Source: Rhodoferax sp.
GTDB taxonomy: Bacteria; Pseudomonadota; Gammaproteobacteria; Burkholderiales; Burkholderiaceae_C
Reading direction: 5' to 3'
DNA length: 64,000 nt
Assembly: GCF_018780565.1 (NCBI RefSeq)
Contig: NZ_JADMJN010000003.1
Location: forward strand, 1 to 64,000
This document shows positions 1 to 8,365 of this stretch, piece after piece; within the stretch, counting starts at the first letter, position 1, and every line of letters starts with the position of its first letter. The position numbers and the translations under genes were made by a program. The notes under the pieces are model-generated. The model was not told where the DNA came from, searched no databases, and saw only the letters and a list, made by a program, of their open reading frames with translations.

Positions 1-25
1 ATCGTCAGGCTATTAAACCGGAAAG

Positions 26-55
26 CGCCCCATCAAGCGATGGGGCGTTTTTTTT
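26..55 (+). terminator. Rho-independent terminator
   Basis: A perfect 9-bp stem (CGCCCCATC pairing with GATGGGGCG) with a four-base AAGC loop is followed by eight T residues. The T run lies on the plus strand, so it ends a plus-strand transcript whose gene lies left of the window. The minus-strand gene beginning at 1008 runs towards it, so the two units converge here. Confidence 0.9.
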
Positions 56-84
56 CGTTTGCGATTTGAAGAAAAATTCGAACT

Positions 85-1008
85 TCAGATGTTATGAATC
101 AGAGTTCCGTCACGCGACGCAGCTCCAGACTTGATCAGTTCTGTCACGAGATATTCGATCCAAGCGGGAAAGTCAACTTCCGCGAAGTTCTGTTTGTAGA
201 TTGTTACGAAATAGGGCGTTGAAGTTGCCCAGGCGATGAGCGCCGAGAGTTCTATGTTTTGAAACTCAAGAAGTTTGAACTTGACCAGCACTTTGGCTGC
301 GTATCTGATATGTCTATCAGGCGCAACCATGAACCCATCCAGTCGTTTGCGCGCTGTATCAATGGACTTGGCGACGTCGGAAAATGGAGAGCCGTGGCCA
401 GGAATCACGATCTGAGGCGATAGCGATTCGATCAGATCAATGGTTTGTGCGACTTCGTGGAATGCGGCATCACCTTCCAACTCAGGAAAAACCACACCAA
501 ATCCCACTTCCCAGAGTGCATCAGCCGAAATCAGTGTTCGGGACCTTGGTTCAAACAAAATGACTGAGTGCGAGTCGTGTCCCGGGGCGGCGTGAACCTC
601 CCAATGGAGGTCTCCCAACGCCATCTCAGAGCCTGGTACGAGGACGGAGTCAAAGCCAAATTGAGGGCAAAGTTGACCTGTGGGCTCAAATGTCAGTGCG
701 ACGGGGTCCCAGTTACGTACGTACTCGGACAAACCGGGGGGGATCAAAGTTTGCAGAGCGGGGTATCTTTCTTGTAGCGCAGCGTTGCCGCCACAGTGGT
801 CACTGTGCAAGTGGGTGTTCACCAGCAAATCAAGTGACCGATCGGCCAGCGCAGAGTCAACCAGCGCAACGGTTTGCTCGGCATGAGTCGCGTACCCACT
901 GTCGATCAGTGCGCAAGACTGCTCCCCACAAATCAGAATATTGTTGGACGACAGCCAGCCACGCTCAAATACGGTAAGTCCAGGCGGGAGCGATGGCCGG
1001 TTAGCCAC
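85..1008 (-). CDS. MBL-fold metallo-hydrolase
   Basis: A 307-residue protein of the metallo-beta-lactamase fold. The metal-binding HxHxDH motif is seen as HLHSDH at residues 66-71, with further likely ligands in APGHDSHS (His144), SADALW (Asp163) and a late PGHGSPF. This is the glyoxalase II/lactonase-like branch; such enzymes hydrolyse thioesters, lactones or similar esters with two zinc or iron ions. The exact substrate cannot be read from the sequence. No signal peptide is visible, so it is probably cytoplasmic. It lies 20 nt downstream of fadD on the same strand and is probably the last gene of the FFLEELY-fadD operon, which suggests a substrate connected with acyl-CoA metabolism (inference). 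Confidence 0.88.
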   Translation of the reverse strand: MANRPSLPPGLTVFERGWLSSNNILICGEQSCALIDSGYATHAEQTVALVDSALADRSLDLLVNTHLHSDHCGGNAALQERYPALQTLIPPGLSEYVRNWDPVALTFEPTGQLCPQFGFDSVLVPGSEMALGDLHWEVHAAPGHDSHSVILFEPRSRTLISADALWEVGFGVVFPELEGDAAFHEVAQTIDLIESLSPQIVIPGHGSPFSDVAKSIDTARKRLDGFMVAPDRHIRYAAKVLVKFKLLEFQNIELSALIAWATSTPYFVTIYKQNFAEVDFPAWIEYLVTELIKSGAASRDGTLIHNI

Positions 1009-1028
1009 GGTAGCTCCCGGCAGGTGAC

Positions 1029-2714
1029 TTAAGCTTCGACACGCAGTTCGCGGCGCAGAATTTTGCCCACATTCGACTTAGGCAAATCGTCACGGAACTC
1101 GATATGTCTTGGGCGTTTGTAGCCGGTCAAATGCTGCTGGCAGTACTTGGCGACATCTTCTTCGGTCAGGTGTGGGTCATCGCGCACAACGAAAACCTTG
1201 ATGGCTTCACCTTGTTTTTCATCGGGAACGCCAATGACTGCGCATTCGACAACACCGTTGCACAGGGAAATGACATTCTCCAGCTCACTGGGGAAGACGT
1301 TAAAACCACTGACCAGAATCATGTCCTTCTTGCGGTCGACAATCTTCGTGTATCCGCGTGCATCCATGATGCCTACGTCACCGGTGCGCATGAAACCATC
1401 CGCCGTGAAGGCGTGCCTGTTTTCTTCGGGCTGTTTGTAATAACCCGTCATGACATTGGGGCCGCGAATGCAGATCTCGCCGGACTGGCCTTGGGGCAGG
1501 GAATGTCCGTCGTCGTCTTTGATGGCAATGTCAATACTGGGCAGTGGCAATCCAATGGTGCCTGAAAATTCCTTGGTAAGAACCGGATTGTTGGTGCCGA
1601 TGGCACAAGTCTCGCTCATGCCCCAGCCCTCGACCATCGGACATCCCGTCGCTTCCAGCCAGTGTTTGGCGGTACCCGCCGATGCAGCCATGCCGCCAGC
1701 CTGTGAAACACACAGGTGAGAGAAGTCAACGGTTTTAAAGTCCGGGTGCTGCAACAGCGCATTGAACAAGGTATTCACGGCTGGTAGCAAATGGAATGGT
1801 CGTTTCTTGAGCGTTTTGATGAACCCACCGATATCACGCGGGTTGGGTATCAGGGTAAGGTGTGCGCCCCAGCGGATAGCCAGAAGCGACACTGTCAGCG
1901 CAAAGATGTGATACAGCGGCAGTGCTGCAATGGTGTTGGTTTTGCTGACATCACCGATGCGCGTCAGTGCCGGCGTGAACCAGGACTCAGCCTGCAAAAC
2001 GGCGGCCACGATATTGCGATGAGTGAGTACTGCGCCCTTGCTTAGGCCCGTTGTGCCGCCGGTGTACTGAAGAAATGCAATCGAATCCAGCGTGCTGGGT
2101 GCCGACTTGAAGGGTTTGGATGAGCCCTCTGCGAGGGCCTGCCTGAAAGAGATTGCGGTCCTTCCGCCGGTCAGAATCAACTTGTAGGGGGGGACGATCC
2201 GCGCCACGTGCCTGACCGCGAAGCTGATCCATCGCCCATACAGTGAGCCCAGCAAATCGCCCATGGATGCAACGACAACATGCTTGACCTGGGTGTTGTC
2301 AATGACCTCGGCCAGTGTCGCGGCAAAGTTTTCCAGAACGACAATGGCCGTAGCGCCCGAGTCTTTCAACTGGTGCTCCAACTCACGCGCGGTGTAGAGC
2401 GGATTCACATTCACACAGGTGTAACCAGCGCGCAGGATTGCAGCCATGGTCACAGGGAATTGGGGTACGTTGGGCAGCATGATCGCCACCCGGGCGCCGG
2501 GCTCTAGCCCTTTGCTTTGAAGCCAGGCGCCAAAGGTCGCCGACAGCTTGTCAAGTTGACCGTAGGTCATCCAGCTTTCCATGCAGACCGAGACAGGTTT
2601 GGCGGCATTCTTCTGGAAGGACTCCTCCAGCAAATGCGTCAACGAGCGGTATTGTTCGGGATTGATCTCGGCGGGAACGCCTTCGGGGTAACTCTTGAGC
2701 CAGATTTTTTCCAT
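1029..2714 (-). CDS. fadD: Long-chain-fatty-acid--CoA ligase
   Basis: A 561-residue acyl-CoA synthetase of the adenylate-forming (ANL) superfamily, the normal length for FadD. It activates fatty acids with ATP and CoA through an acyl-AMP intermediate. The P-loop-like motif YTGGTTGLSKGA lies at 217-228, a second AMP-binding region WGMSET further on, the hinge motif YTKIVDRKKDMI and a C-terminal catalytic lysine region KSNVGKILRREL. The ATG at 2714 is preceded by an AAGGAG-like ribosome site. It is the middle gene of a minus-strand operon: the FFLEELY protein stops 21 nt upstream and the MBL hydrolase begins 20 nt downstream. Cytoplasmic or membrane-associated; feeds beta-oxidation. Confidence 0.95.
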   Translation of the reverse strand: MEKIWLKSYPEGVPAEINPEQYRSLTHLLEESFQKNAAKPVSVCMESWMTYGQLDKLSATFGAWLQSKGLEPGARVAIMLPNVPQFPVTMAAILRAGYTCVNVNPLYTARELEHQLKDSGATAIVVLENFAATLAEVIDNTQVKHVVVASMGDLLGSLYGRWISFAVRHVARIVPPYKLILTGGRTAISFRQALAEGSSKPFKSAPSTLDSIAFLQYTGGTTGLSKGAVLTHRNIVAAVLQAESWFTPALTRIGDVSKTNTIAALPLYHIFALTVSLLAIRWGAHLTLIPNPRDIGGFIKTLKKRPFHLLPAVNTLFNALLQHPDFKTVDFSHLCVSQAGGMAASAGTAKHWLEATGCPMVEGWGMSETCAIGTNNPVLTKEFSGTIGLPLPSIDIAIKDDDGHSLPQGQSGEICIRGPNVMTGYYKQPEENRHAFTADGFMRTGDVGIMDARGYTKIVDRKKDMILVSGFNVFPSELENVISLCNGVVECAVIGVPDEKQGEAIKVFVVRDDPHLTEEDVAKYCQQHLTGYKRPRHIEFRDDLPKSNVGKILRRELRVEA

Positions 2715-2735
2715 GGAAACTCCTTGTCTTTGTGA

Positions 2736-3503
2736 CTATTGTGCCCGCGCATTGCCTGCCGGGGCTATCGGGGGTTCTCCCAGTATTTGAGCCAGGTTGG
2801 TCTCGCAGGCGACAGAGTTTCCTTCGAAAAGCAGCGCGATCAAGGCCCGTTCACGCGCCTGCACCGTTGACAGAAAATAGGTGGCCCCATCGCCCTTGCG
2901 CCCCATCGCGGCAAACGTGTCAAAGCCGGACTCCAGGAATCGCTGCAAGGCTCCCAGTCCCGCCAGGTTGGCCGGACTGCGCATCATCTTCAACATCAAG
3001 CGCAAACCCGGCATGCGAGTGAGTCGATCCAACTCATGGCCAACGCTCATCACGGTTTCTACCTGGGTCTGGCGATCTGCGCGGCGGTCTACTTCTCGCC
3101 ACGCTGCCACATAGCGGGCCACCTCATGGCCCTTGCCGCTGTTCAGCCAGCATTGACCCATGGCCAGATCAAGTTCTTCCGTCAGGCGGTGCAAGCGAGC
3201 TAGCGATACCGCCGTCTGGACCACCTGCTCCGGAAATATGCGTTCCAGTGCCCCTGCGATACGTGCAAACTGGGCATCGCGGCTCGAATAGTCCTTCTCG
3301 CTGTACAGCTCCTCCAGAAAAAAGAGTGCCGCTGGCTTGTACTGGCTTGAGCCAAGCATGTCGGCGTAAGTGCCCTTGAATCGCCGTGCCTGGAAATGCT
3401 TGACCTCGCTCACGGCCTGGGCCAGTCCGGGCGTTGCTGCAGCAGTTTTGCGAAGCGTCATAACCCGCTCCACTGCATCTCGAATAATTGTTTTAGCGTC
3501 CAT
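2736..3503 (-). CDS. FFLEELY motif protein, function unknown
   Basis: A 255-residue, largely helical protein carrying the sequence FFLEELYSEKDYSSRD near residue 60, which matches the name-giving motif of the family that databases call FFLEELY motif protein (from memory). No catalytic motif, signal peptide or membrane segment is apparent. The family role is not known to me. It is the first gene of a three-gene minus-strand unit with fadD and an MBL hydrolase, so a role in fatty-acid uptake or activation is a reasonable guess from context only. The ATG at 3503 faces the Tat-protein gene at 3572 across a short divergent promoter region. Confidence 0.8.
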   Translation of the reverse strand: MDAKTIIRDAVERVMTLRKTAAATPGLAQAVSEVKHFQARRFKGTYADMLGSSQYKPAALFFLEELYSEKDYSSRDAQFARIAGALERIFPEQVVQTAVSLARLHRLTEELDLAMGQCWLNSGKGHEVARYVAAWREVDRRADRQTQVETVMSVGHELDRLTRMPGLRLMLKMMRSPANLAGLGALQRFLESGFDTFAAMGRKGDGATYFLSTVQARERALIALLFEGNSVACETNLAQILGEPPIAPAGNARAQ

Positions 3504-3571
3504 ATAAACCCCAAGTCTATCTAGGTGCGGCGCCCTACAGATGGTGTGCAGTTGCGTGCGATATTCTCAAG

Positions 3572-4078
3572 ATGCAAAGAAGAACACTGCTCAAATTGGG
3601 CGCCACGTCCATTGCCGTGCTGATCGTGGCTGGTGGCGCCAGCACCTTGTTGCAACCTGGTCTGCAGCAAGGCAAGTTGACAGCCGCTGGCCGGGCATTG
3701 TTTTCCAGTGTGGCGAGCGCCATCTTGCAGGGCACGCTTCCGGCGGCCGCCACCGAGAAGCAGTTGGCCCTCGCTGGCATGCTGCAACGCATCGACGCCA
3801 TGGTGCAGGCATTTCCGCCGCACGTACAGGCCGAACTATCTCAATTGCTGGGCCTGCTGGCCACGGGCCTTGGCCGACGCACATTGGCCGGGCTGGCTAC
3901 GGACTGGCCTGACGCCAGCATTGGGGCGGTGCAAGAGGCCCTGCAGTCCATGCGCATGTCGCGTCTGGCGCTGCGCCAGCAAAGCTACCACGCACTACAC
4001 GACATCGTGGGCGCAGCTTACTTTTCGGATGCCAGTACCTGGTCTGTGCTGGGCTATCCCGGCCCCGTCACCATCTAA
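3572..4078 (+). CDS. Twin-arginine signal protein, likely GMC dehydrogenase small subunit
   Basis: A 168-residue protein starting with the Tat-type leader MQRRTLLKLG followed by a hydrophobic stretch of about 17 residues, so export in folded form is expected. The rest is helical and alanine/leucine rich, without cysteines for cofactor binding. In three-subunit membrane sugar and alcohol dehydrogenases a small Tat protein carries the flavin GMC subunit across the membrane. The arrangement here, directly upstream (19 nt) of a GMC oxidoreductase gene, fits that role (inference). No cytochrome c subunit gene follows. Alternative: an unrelated Tat-exported protein. Confidence 0.75.
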   Translation: MQRRTLLKLGATSIAVLIVAGGASTLLQPGLQQGKLTAAGRALFSSVASAILQGTLPAAATEKQLALAGMLQRIDAMVQAFPPHVQAELSQLLGLLATGLGRRTLAGLATDWPDASIGAVQEALQSMRMSRLALRQQSYHALHDIVGAAYFSDASTWSVLGYPGPVTI

Positions 4079-4097
4079 ATCGAAAACGAGTCATTTC

Positions 4098-5717
4098 ATG
4101 AGCAGTTTGCAGGATCCGATCCGCGAGGGATTGAAACGTGGCTGGAAGGTGTTGGGCGGTGCCCATGGTGTGCTTCCCGAAAAAATCACTTGTGATGTTG
4201 CCATCATTGGCTCGGGCGCCGGGGCCGGCATCACCGCTGAACTGCTCACACGGGCCGGCTTGAAGGTTGTCATGGTCGAAGAAGGGCCGCTGAAAAGCAG
4301 CACCGATTTCAATCAGAAAGAGGCCGAAGCCTACCCCTCGCTGTACCAGGAAAGCGCCGGTCGCAAGACCGAAGACAAAGCCATCACCATCCTGCAGGGG
4401 CGATGCGTAGGCGGCTCCACCACGGTTAACTGGACCAGCTCGTTCAGGACGCCCGCCAGTACCTTGAACTACTGGCAGCAGCACTTTGGACTGAGCGACT
4501 ACACCAGCGATGCCCTTGCACCTTACTTTCAGCAAGCTGAAACACGGCTCAACATTGGCACCTGGCTGACGCCCCCGAACGAAAACAACGATCTGCTGCG
4601 CCGTGGCGCGGCCAAGCTGGGCATCCCGGCAGCAGCCATTTCGCGCAACGTCAAGGGCTGCTGGAACTTGGGTTCCTGCGGCATGGGCTGCCCGACCAAC
4701 GCCAAGCAATCGATGCTGGTCACCACCATCCCCGCCGCGCTGGATCTGGGCGCAACTTTGCTGGTGGAAACGCGGGCCCAGACTTTCGAGCTGGCCAATG
4801 GGCGCGTGCAATCAGTGAAGTGTGTGGCCGTAAAACCCAATGGGGCCTCCGTGGAGGCTGTCTCGTCAGCTACAACAATCGTAGCAGAGCACTTTGTGCT
4901 GTCAGCTGGCGCCATCAACTCGGCAGCCTTGCTGCTGCGTTCGCATGCTCCTGACCCGCATGGTCGCCTGGGCACACGTACCTTTTTGCATCCAGTGGTC
5001 ATGTCAGCGGCCATCATGGAGCAAAGGGTGCAGGCCTGGGCCGGGGCGCCGCAAACCATCTACACCGACCACTTCATGGACACCCAGCCCATTGACGGAC
5101 CGATCGGTTTCAAGCTCGAAGCGCCGCCGCTGCATCCGGTCATCTTTGCCTCCACTGTGTCGGGTTACGGGCAGGCACAGGCGGATTTGCTGGCCAAGTT
5201 TCCTCACACCCATGTGCTGCTGGCCCTGTTGCGTGACGGTTTTCACGAGCAGGCCGCTGGCGGACGAGTCAAGCTGCGCGCCGATGGCTCGGCCTTGCTG
5301 GACTACCCGCTGACCGACTTTGTCATGGAGGGCGCGCGCCGTGCCTTGCTGGCCATGATGGAAATCCAGTTTGCCGCAGGTGCCCGCCAGGTCTTGCCCC
5401 TGCATGAAATGGCACGCCCGTACACCGGCTGGACCGAGGCCAAGCAAGCTGTCGATGCGCTGCCCATGAAACCCTTGCTGACCAAGGTCGTCAGTGCGCA
5501 TGTGATGGGCGGTTGCGGCATGGCCGGCAGCGAAAAGCTTGGCGTTACACGCCCCAACGGCTTGCACTGGCAGTTGGACAACCTGTCGATTCACGACGGC
5601 TCCATTTTTCCGACCAGTATTGGCGCCAATCCGCAGCTGTCGATCTACGGCACGGTGAACCGTTTGGCGCAAGGGCTGGCCCAGCGCCTGTCGGGCAAGG
5701 CGCTCACCCTGGCCTGA
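4098..5717 (+). CDS. GMC family oxidoreductase (FAD-dependent)
   Basis: A 539-residue flavoprotein. The ADP-binding GSGAGAG motif lies about 30 residues from the chosen ATG, and GRCVGGSTTVNW, LSAGAINSAALL and the C-terminal SIFPTSIGANPQLSIYGT are characteristic GMC signatures. A cysteine-containing stretch (GCWNLGSCGMGCPTNAK) resembles the ferredoxin-like cysteine region of bacterial long-chain alcohol oxidases and sugar dehydrogenases. It oxidises an alcohol or sugar; the substrate is not predictable. The open frame extends further upstream, but the ATG at 4098 sits 19 nt after the Tat protein and leaves a normal N terminus. Its own N terminus has no signal peptide, so export would depend on the Tat partner. 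Confidence 0.88.
   Translation: MSSLQDPIREGLKRGWKVLGGAHGVLPEKITCDVAIIGSGAGAGITAELLTRAGLKVVMVEEGPLKSSTDFNQKEAEAYPSLYQESAGRKTEDKAITILQGRCVGGSTTVNWTSSFRTPASTLNYWQQHFGLSDYTSDALAPYFQQAETRLNIGTWLTPPNENNDLLRRGAAKLGIPAAAISRNVKGCWNLGSCGMGCPTNAKQSMLVTTIPAALDLGATLLVETRAQTFELANGRVQSVKCVAVKPNGASVEAVSSATTIVAEHFVLSAGAINSAALLLRSHAPDPHGRLGTRTFLHPVVMSAAIMEQRVQAWAGAPQTIYTDHFMDTQPIDGPIGFKLEAPPLHPVIFASTVSGYGQAQADLLAKFPHTHVLLALLRDGFHEQAAGGRVKLRADGSALLDYPLTDFVMEGARRALLAMMEIQFAAGARQVLPLHEMARPYTGWTEAKQAVDALPMKPLLTKVVSAHVMGGCGMAGSEKLGVTRPNGLHWQLDNLSIHDGSIFPTSIGANPQLSIYGTVNRLAQGLAQRLSGKALTLA
4869..4911 (+). repeat. Palindromic mini-element, copy inside GMC gene (weak)
   Basis: GCTAC and GTAGC arms enclose seven bases, followed by 21 nt and TGGC, the spacing seen in the clearer copies at 35219 and 58041. 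It is read in frame and codes for the stretch SATTIVAEHFVLSAG. Weak copy: the tail is also explained by normal GMC sequence. Confidence 0.4.
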
Positions 5718-5782
5718 CGCCTGCGGCACAAGCCGGAAAACACGGTCATGCTAGAGTGCGGCAGTTCGCCCCACACACTTCT

Positions 5783-6442
5783 ATGACCGCCTCACGCCAA
5801 GCCGCAATTCAGGAAAAAACACTCTCTACCTTGAGCCCGGCTTTACGCAGCCTGGCGCAGCGTGGCACGCTGCGCAGCTACGCCAAGAACACCATCATCG
5901 TGTCCGAAGGCGATGCCGGCGACACCCTGTTTGTGCTGACCAAGGGCCATGTTCGCGTGTTCGCATCCGATCTTGATGGCCGGGAAATCACCTTTGGCCA
6001 TATCCATGCAGGCGACTATTTTGGCGAAATGTCACTGGATGGTGGACCCCGTTCGGCCTCGGTCGTGACACTTGAGTCCTGCACCTGCGCCGTGGTGACC
6101 CGCGCCGCCGTGCGCGATCATCTGGACCAGGAGCCCGGCTTTGCGATGGACCTCGTGGCCCAGGTCATCCGGCGCGCCCGCAACGCCACGGAATCTGCCC
6201 GCAGCATGGCGCTGATGGATGTGTACGGGCGCGTGTCGGTCCTGCTGGAGAGTTACGGCGGTCCGGGCAGCCCGGAGCAGCCGGTTGAAATCACCGCCAT
6301 CACCCACCAGGACATCGCCAGCCGAGTCGGCGCCTCCCGCGAGATGGTGAGTCGTTTGCTGAAAGATCTTGAAAAAGGTGGCTATATCCAGCTCGGTATC
6401 AAGCGCCTGACGCTGCTCAGCAAGCTACCGGCGAACTGGTAG
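5783..6442 (+). CDS. Crp/Fnr family transcriptional regulator
   Basis: A 219-residue regulator. Residues about 20-130 form a cyclic-nucleotide-binding-like beta barrel (GDAGDTLFVLTKGHVRVF, GDYFGEMSLDGGPRSASV), and the C terminus carries a winged helix-turn-helix (THQDIASRVGASREMVSRLL). No Fnr-type cysteine cluster is present, so oxygen sensing through an iron-sulfur centre is unlikely; a cAMP-like ligand is possible. A much longer frame exists upstream but overlaps the GMC gene; the ATG at 5783 gives the standard length. It follows the GMC gene by 65 nt and may control it (inference). Confidence 0.9.
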   Translation: MTASRQAAIQEKTLSTLSPALRSLAQRGTLRSYAKNTIIVSEGDAGDTLFVLTKGHVRVFASDLDGREITFGHIHAGDYFGEMSLDGGPRSASVVTLESCTCAVVTRAAVRDHLDQEPGFAMDLVAQVIRRARNATESARSMALMDVYGRVSVLLESYGGPGSPEQPVEITAITHQDIASRVGASREMVSRLLKDLEKGGYIQLGIKRLTLLSKLPANW

Positions 6443-6457
6443 GCGCGCCCTCGCTTT

Positions 6458-8356
6458 TTACAGCGCGTTGAAGACCTTGCGGGTGATTTGCGGCGCTGCA
6501 TCACTGGTGCCCACCAAACGCGCCACACCGCCGCTGCGCGTGCTCGCCGCCTTCAAGCCCAGCAGTATCGGGTTTTCATCACTGCAAGCCTGCATGTCCG
6601 GCACCTTGACGATGCCCGGCCGCTCGGGTCGCGTGGCATCGGGGTCTGGCTTGCGCGGCGAATAGTGTGCCCAGGTCGAGCCCGTTACACGCACGCCGCC
6701 CACCGAGATGGTTTTGGCCCCTGTGGCAATGCTGTTGAAACTACCGCTGCGCCGAATGGGCGAAGGGTTGTCCGGGTGATCCACAAACGAGCCCGGGTTG
6801 CCACTGGTGTCATACCAGCGGTCTTCAAAGTGCGATTGCTCGGCACCTGTTTGCACCCCGATGATCTGGTCATCCCGCTCCACATAGGCGTCTACCGTTA
6901 CCTTGCCTGCCTGGGTGTTGCTGATCGTCACCTGCCACACGCCGCTGGGCGCGGTGGCCGTCTTCTTGTCAAAGGCCAATGTCGGGGCCACGGCGATCAA
7001 GGCACAGGTGCCGTGGGCACCGATCGCCACACGCTGTGGATAAATCAGTGCACACAGGGGCTTGCCATCCGCTGTGTTCCAGGTGCCAGACTCGCCCCAT
7101 TTGAGGGGCGGCAGGCTGGGTTGCCCCGGTGGCGTCAGTTGCACGGCAATGCCTTGCGCCCCGGCAGGGAGCCACAGTTCCAGAAAATTTTGAGTCAAAT
7201 CGGCCGCTTGCCCCCGCCAATCAAGTGTAATTTGCTCACCTTTTGATAGCGTTGTGTTGGCATGCGTGCGGCTCTGGTAGCTGTTGCTGGCGGGCAGAAC
7301 GATTTGCAGGTGCCCGGCTTTCAGGGTGATGAGCTGGTCCATCGCCGCCTCCAGCACCGAGCTGCCGTCATGTGGCCCGGCCAGCGTGCCCCAACTCAGG
7401 TTCACGGCCACTTTGGCCTTGGCGGTGCAGCGTGCCAGGATGAACATCAGGCCGTCCATGATGTGCACATTCATCGAGCCGCCCGAGGTGTCCAGCACCG
7501 TGTCCCAGTCCAGCTGTACGGCCACGATATCGCAGCGGCTGGCCTCGTCGTCCGCCTGGGCCCAACTGGGTGGCGCATCGGGGTGGGGCGGCGCGCCCGC
7601 TATCTGGGCCAGCACTGTGCGTGGGCCGCAGGCAATGTCCAGCACATGGGTGCCGTGGTTCACGCGCTTGTTCAGTTCCATGCCCATCTTGAAATGGGTG
7701 TACACCGCCGTCTCGTCCACCAGGCCGCCATAGGTGTTGTTCTGCATGGCCTGGTCGATGTCGGCCGCCGTCAGCGCATGGCCGTAGTTCAGGTCAGTGG
7801 GCGTCTGGCCCACGCCCTTGTGGTCTTGCCGCCAAAAGTGCTGGATGCGTGTCTTGCCCTTGCGCAGGAAATTGGCCTGTGCAAAAGCCAGGCCACCGTC
7901 AATCAGGCCCATCACCTTGCCATCCAGCAAGGCCGGCGGCTTGGCCTGGCTGGATGTGGTGGGCGCGGTCGGGTCGTCGGCATGGTGGCCAGCGGGCAGC
8001 CCCAACTCAAAGCGCTGCACCAGTGCGTGCAAACTGCCCCCGGGCTGGATGTGCTTGAAGAAAGCCGGTCGCACCCGTGCCGTGCAATAACGCAGCCCGG
8101 TAGGTGCGGTGGCTGAGGTGTACACCGGTGGCACATACAGCCACACGGGTGAGGCTGCCGCCAGCAACTGCGCTACGCTGACGCCGGGCGCCAGCTCGAC
8201 CAGCAGCGGCAGCCACTTGGGCGGCTTGCTCAGCCCATAGCCGGCAAAGTTGTCGGCTTCGGCCCAGATCAGGTAGGGGTCAAAACCTGCGGTGGCGCCT
8301 GGTACGGCCCAGTTGATGCCGGTAAAGCCCCCTTGGGGCAGAGGAGTCCAGTGCAT
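6458..8356 (-). CDS. S8 (subtilisin-like) serine peptidase
   Basis: A 632-residue protein with a complete subtilase triad: Asp153 in GLIDGG, His234 in NHGTHV and Ser618 in GTSDAAP. The Asp motif DGG replaces the usual D-T/S-G and the catalytic serine lies only 15 residues from the C terminus. An insert of roughly 350 residues separates His and Ser. No signal peptide is seen, so it may act inside the cell or need another route. The first 145 residues match no domain I recognise. It is the last gene of a three-gene minus operon after the cyclase and the haloperoxidase-like enzyme (9 nt from the latter), which suggests a joint function of unknown nature. Confidence 0.85.
   Translation of the reverse strand: MHWTPLPQGGFTGINWAVPGATAGFDPYLIWAEADNFAGYGLSKPPKWLPLLVELAPGVSVAQLLAAASPVWLYVPPVYTSATAPTGLRYCTARVRPAFFKHIQPGGSLHALVQRFELGLPAGHHADDPTAPTTSSQAKPPALLDGKVMGLIDGGLAFAQANFLRKGKTRIQHFWRQDHKGVGQTPTDLNYGHALTAADIDQAMQNNTYGGLVDETAVYTHFKMGMELNKRVNHGTHVLDIACGPRTVLAQIAGAPPHPDAPPSWAQADDEASRCDIVAVQLDWDTVLDTSGGSMNVHIMDGLMFILARCTAKAKVAVNLSWGTLAGPHDGSSVLEAAMDQLITLKAGHLQIVLPASNSYQSRTHANTTLSKGEQITLDWRGQAADLTQNFLELWLPAGAQGIAVQLTPPGQPSLPPLKWGESGTWNTADGKPLCALIYPQRVAIGAHGTCALIAVAPTLAFDKKTATAPSGVWQVTISNTQAGKVTVDAYVERDDQIIGVQTGAEQSHFEDRWYDTSGNPGSFVDHPDNPSPIRRSGSFNSIATGAKTISVGGVRVTGSTWAHYSPRKPDPDATRPERPGIVKVPDMQACSDENPILLGLKAASTRSGGVARLVGTSDAAPQITRKVFNAL
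7234..7277 (+). repeat. Palindromic mini-element, possible diverged copy
   Basis: GCT, an A/T-rich spacer and ATAGC, followed by 19 nt and GGCTCTGG. It resembles the element family but the spacer is two bases shorter than the usual 21. It lies inside the subtilase gene in the antisense direction. Confidence 0.35.
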
Positions 8357-8365
8357 GGTGGCGCC

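Noticed and set aside
1104-1565. Long antisense frame opposite fadD
   Set aside because: Shadow of the high-GC fadD gene; no ribosome site or family features.
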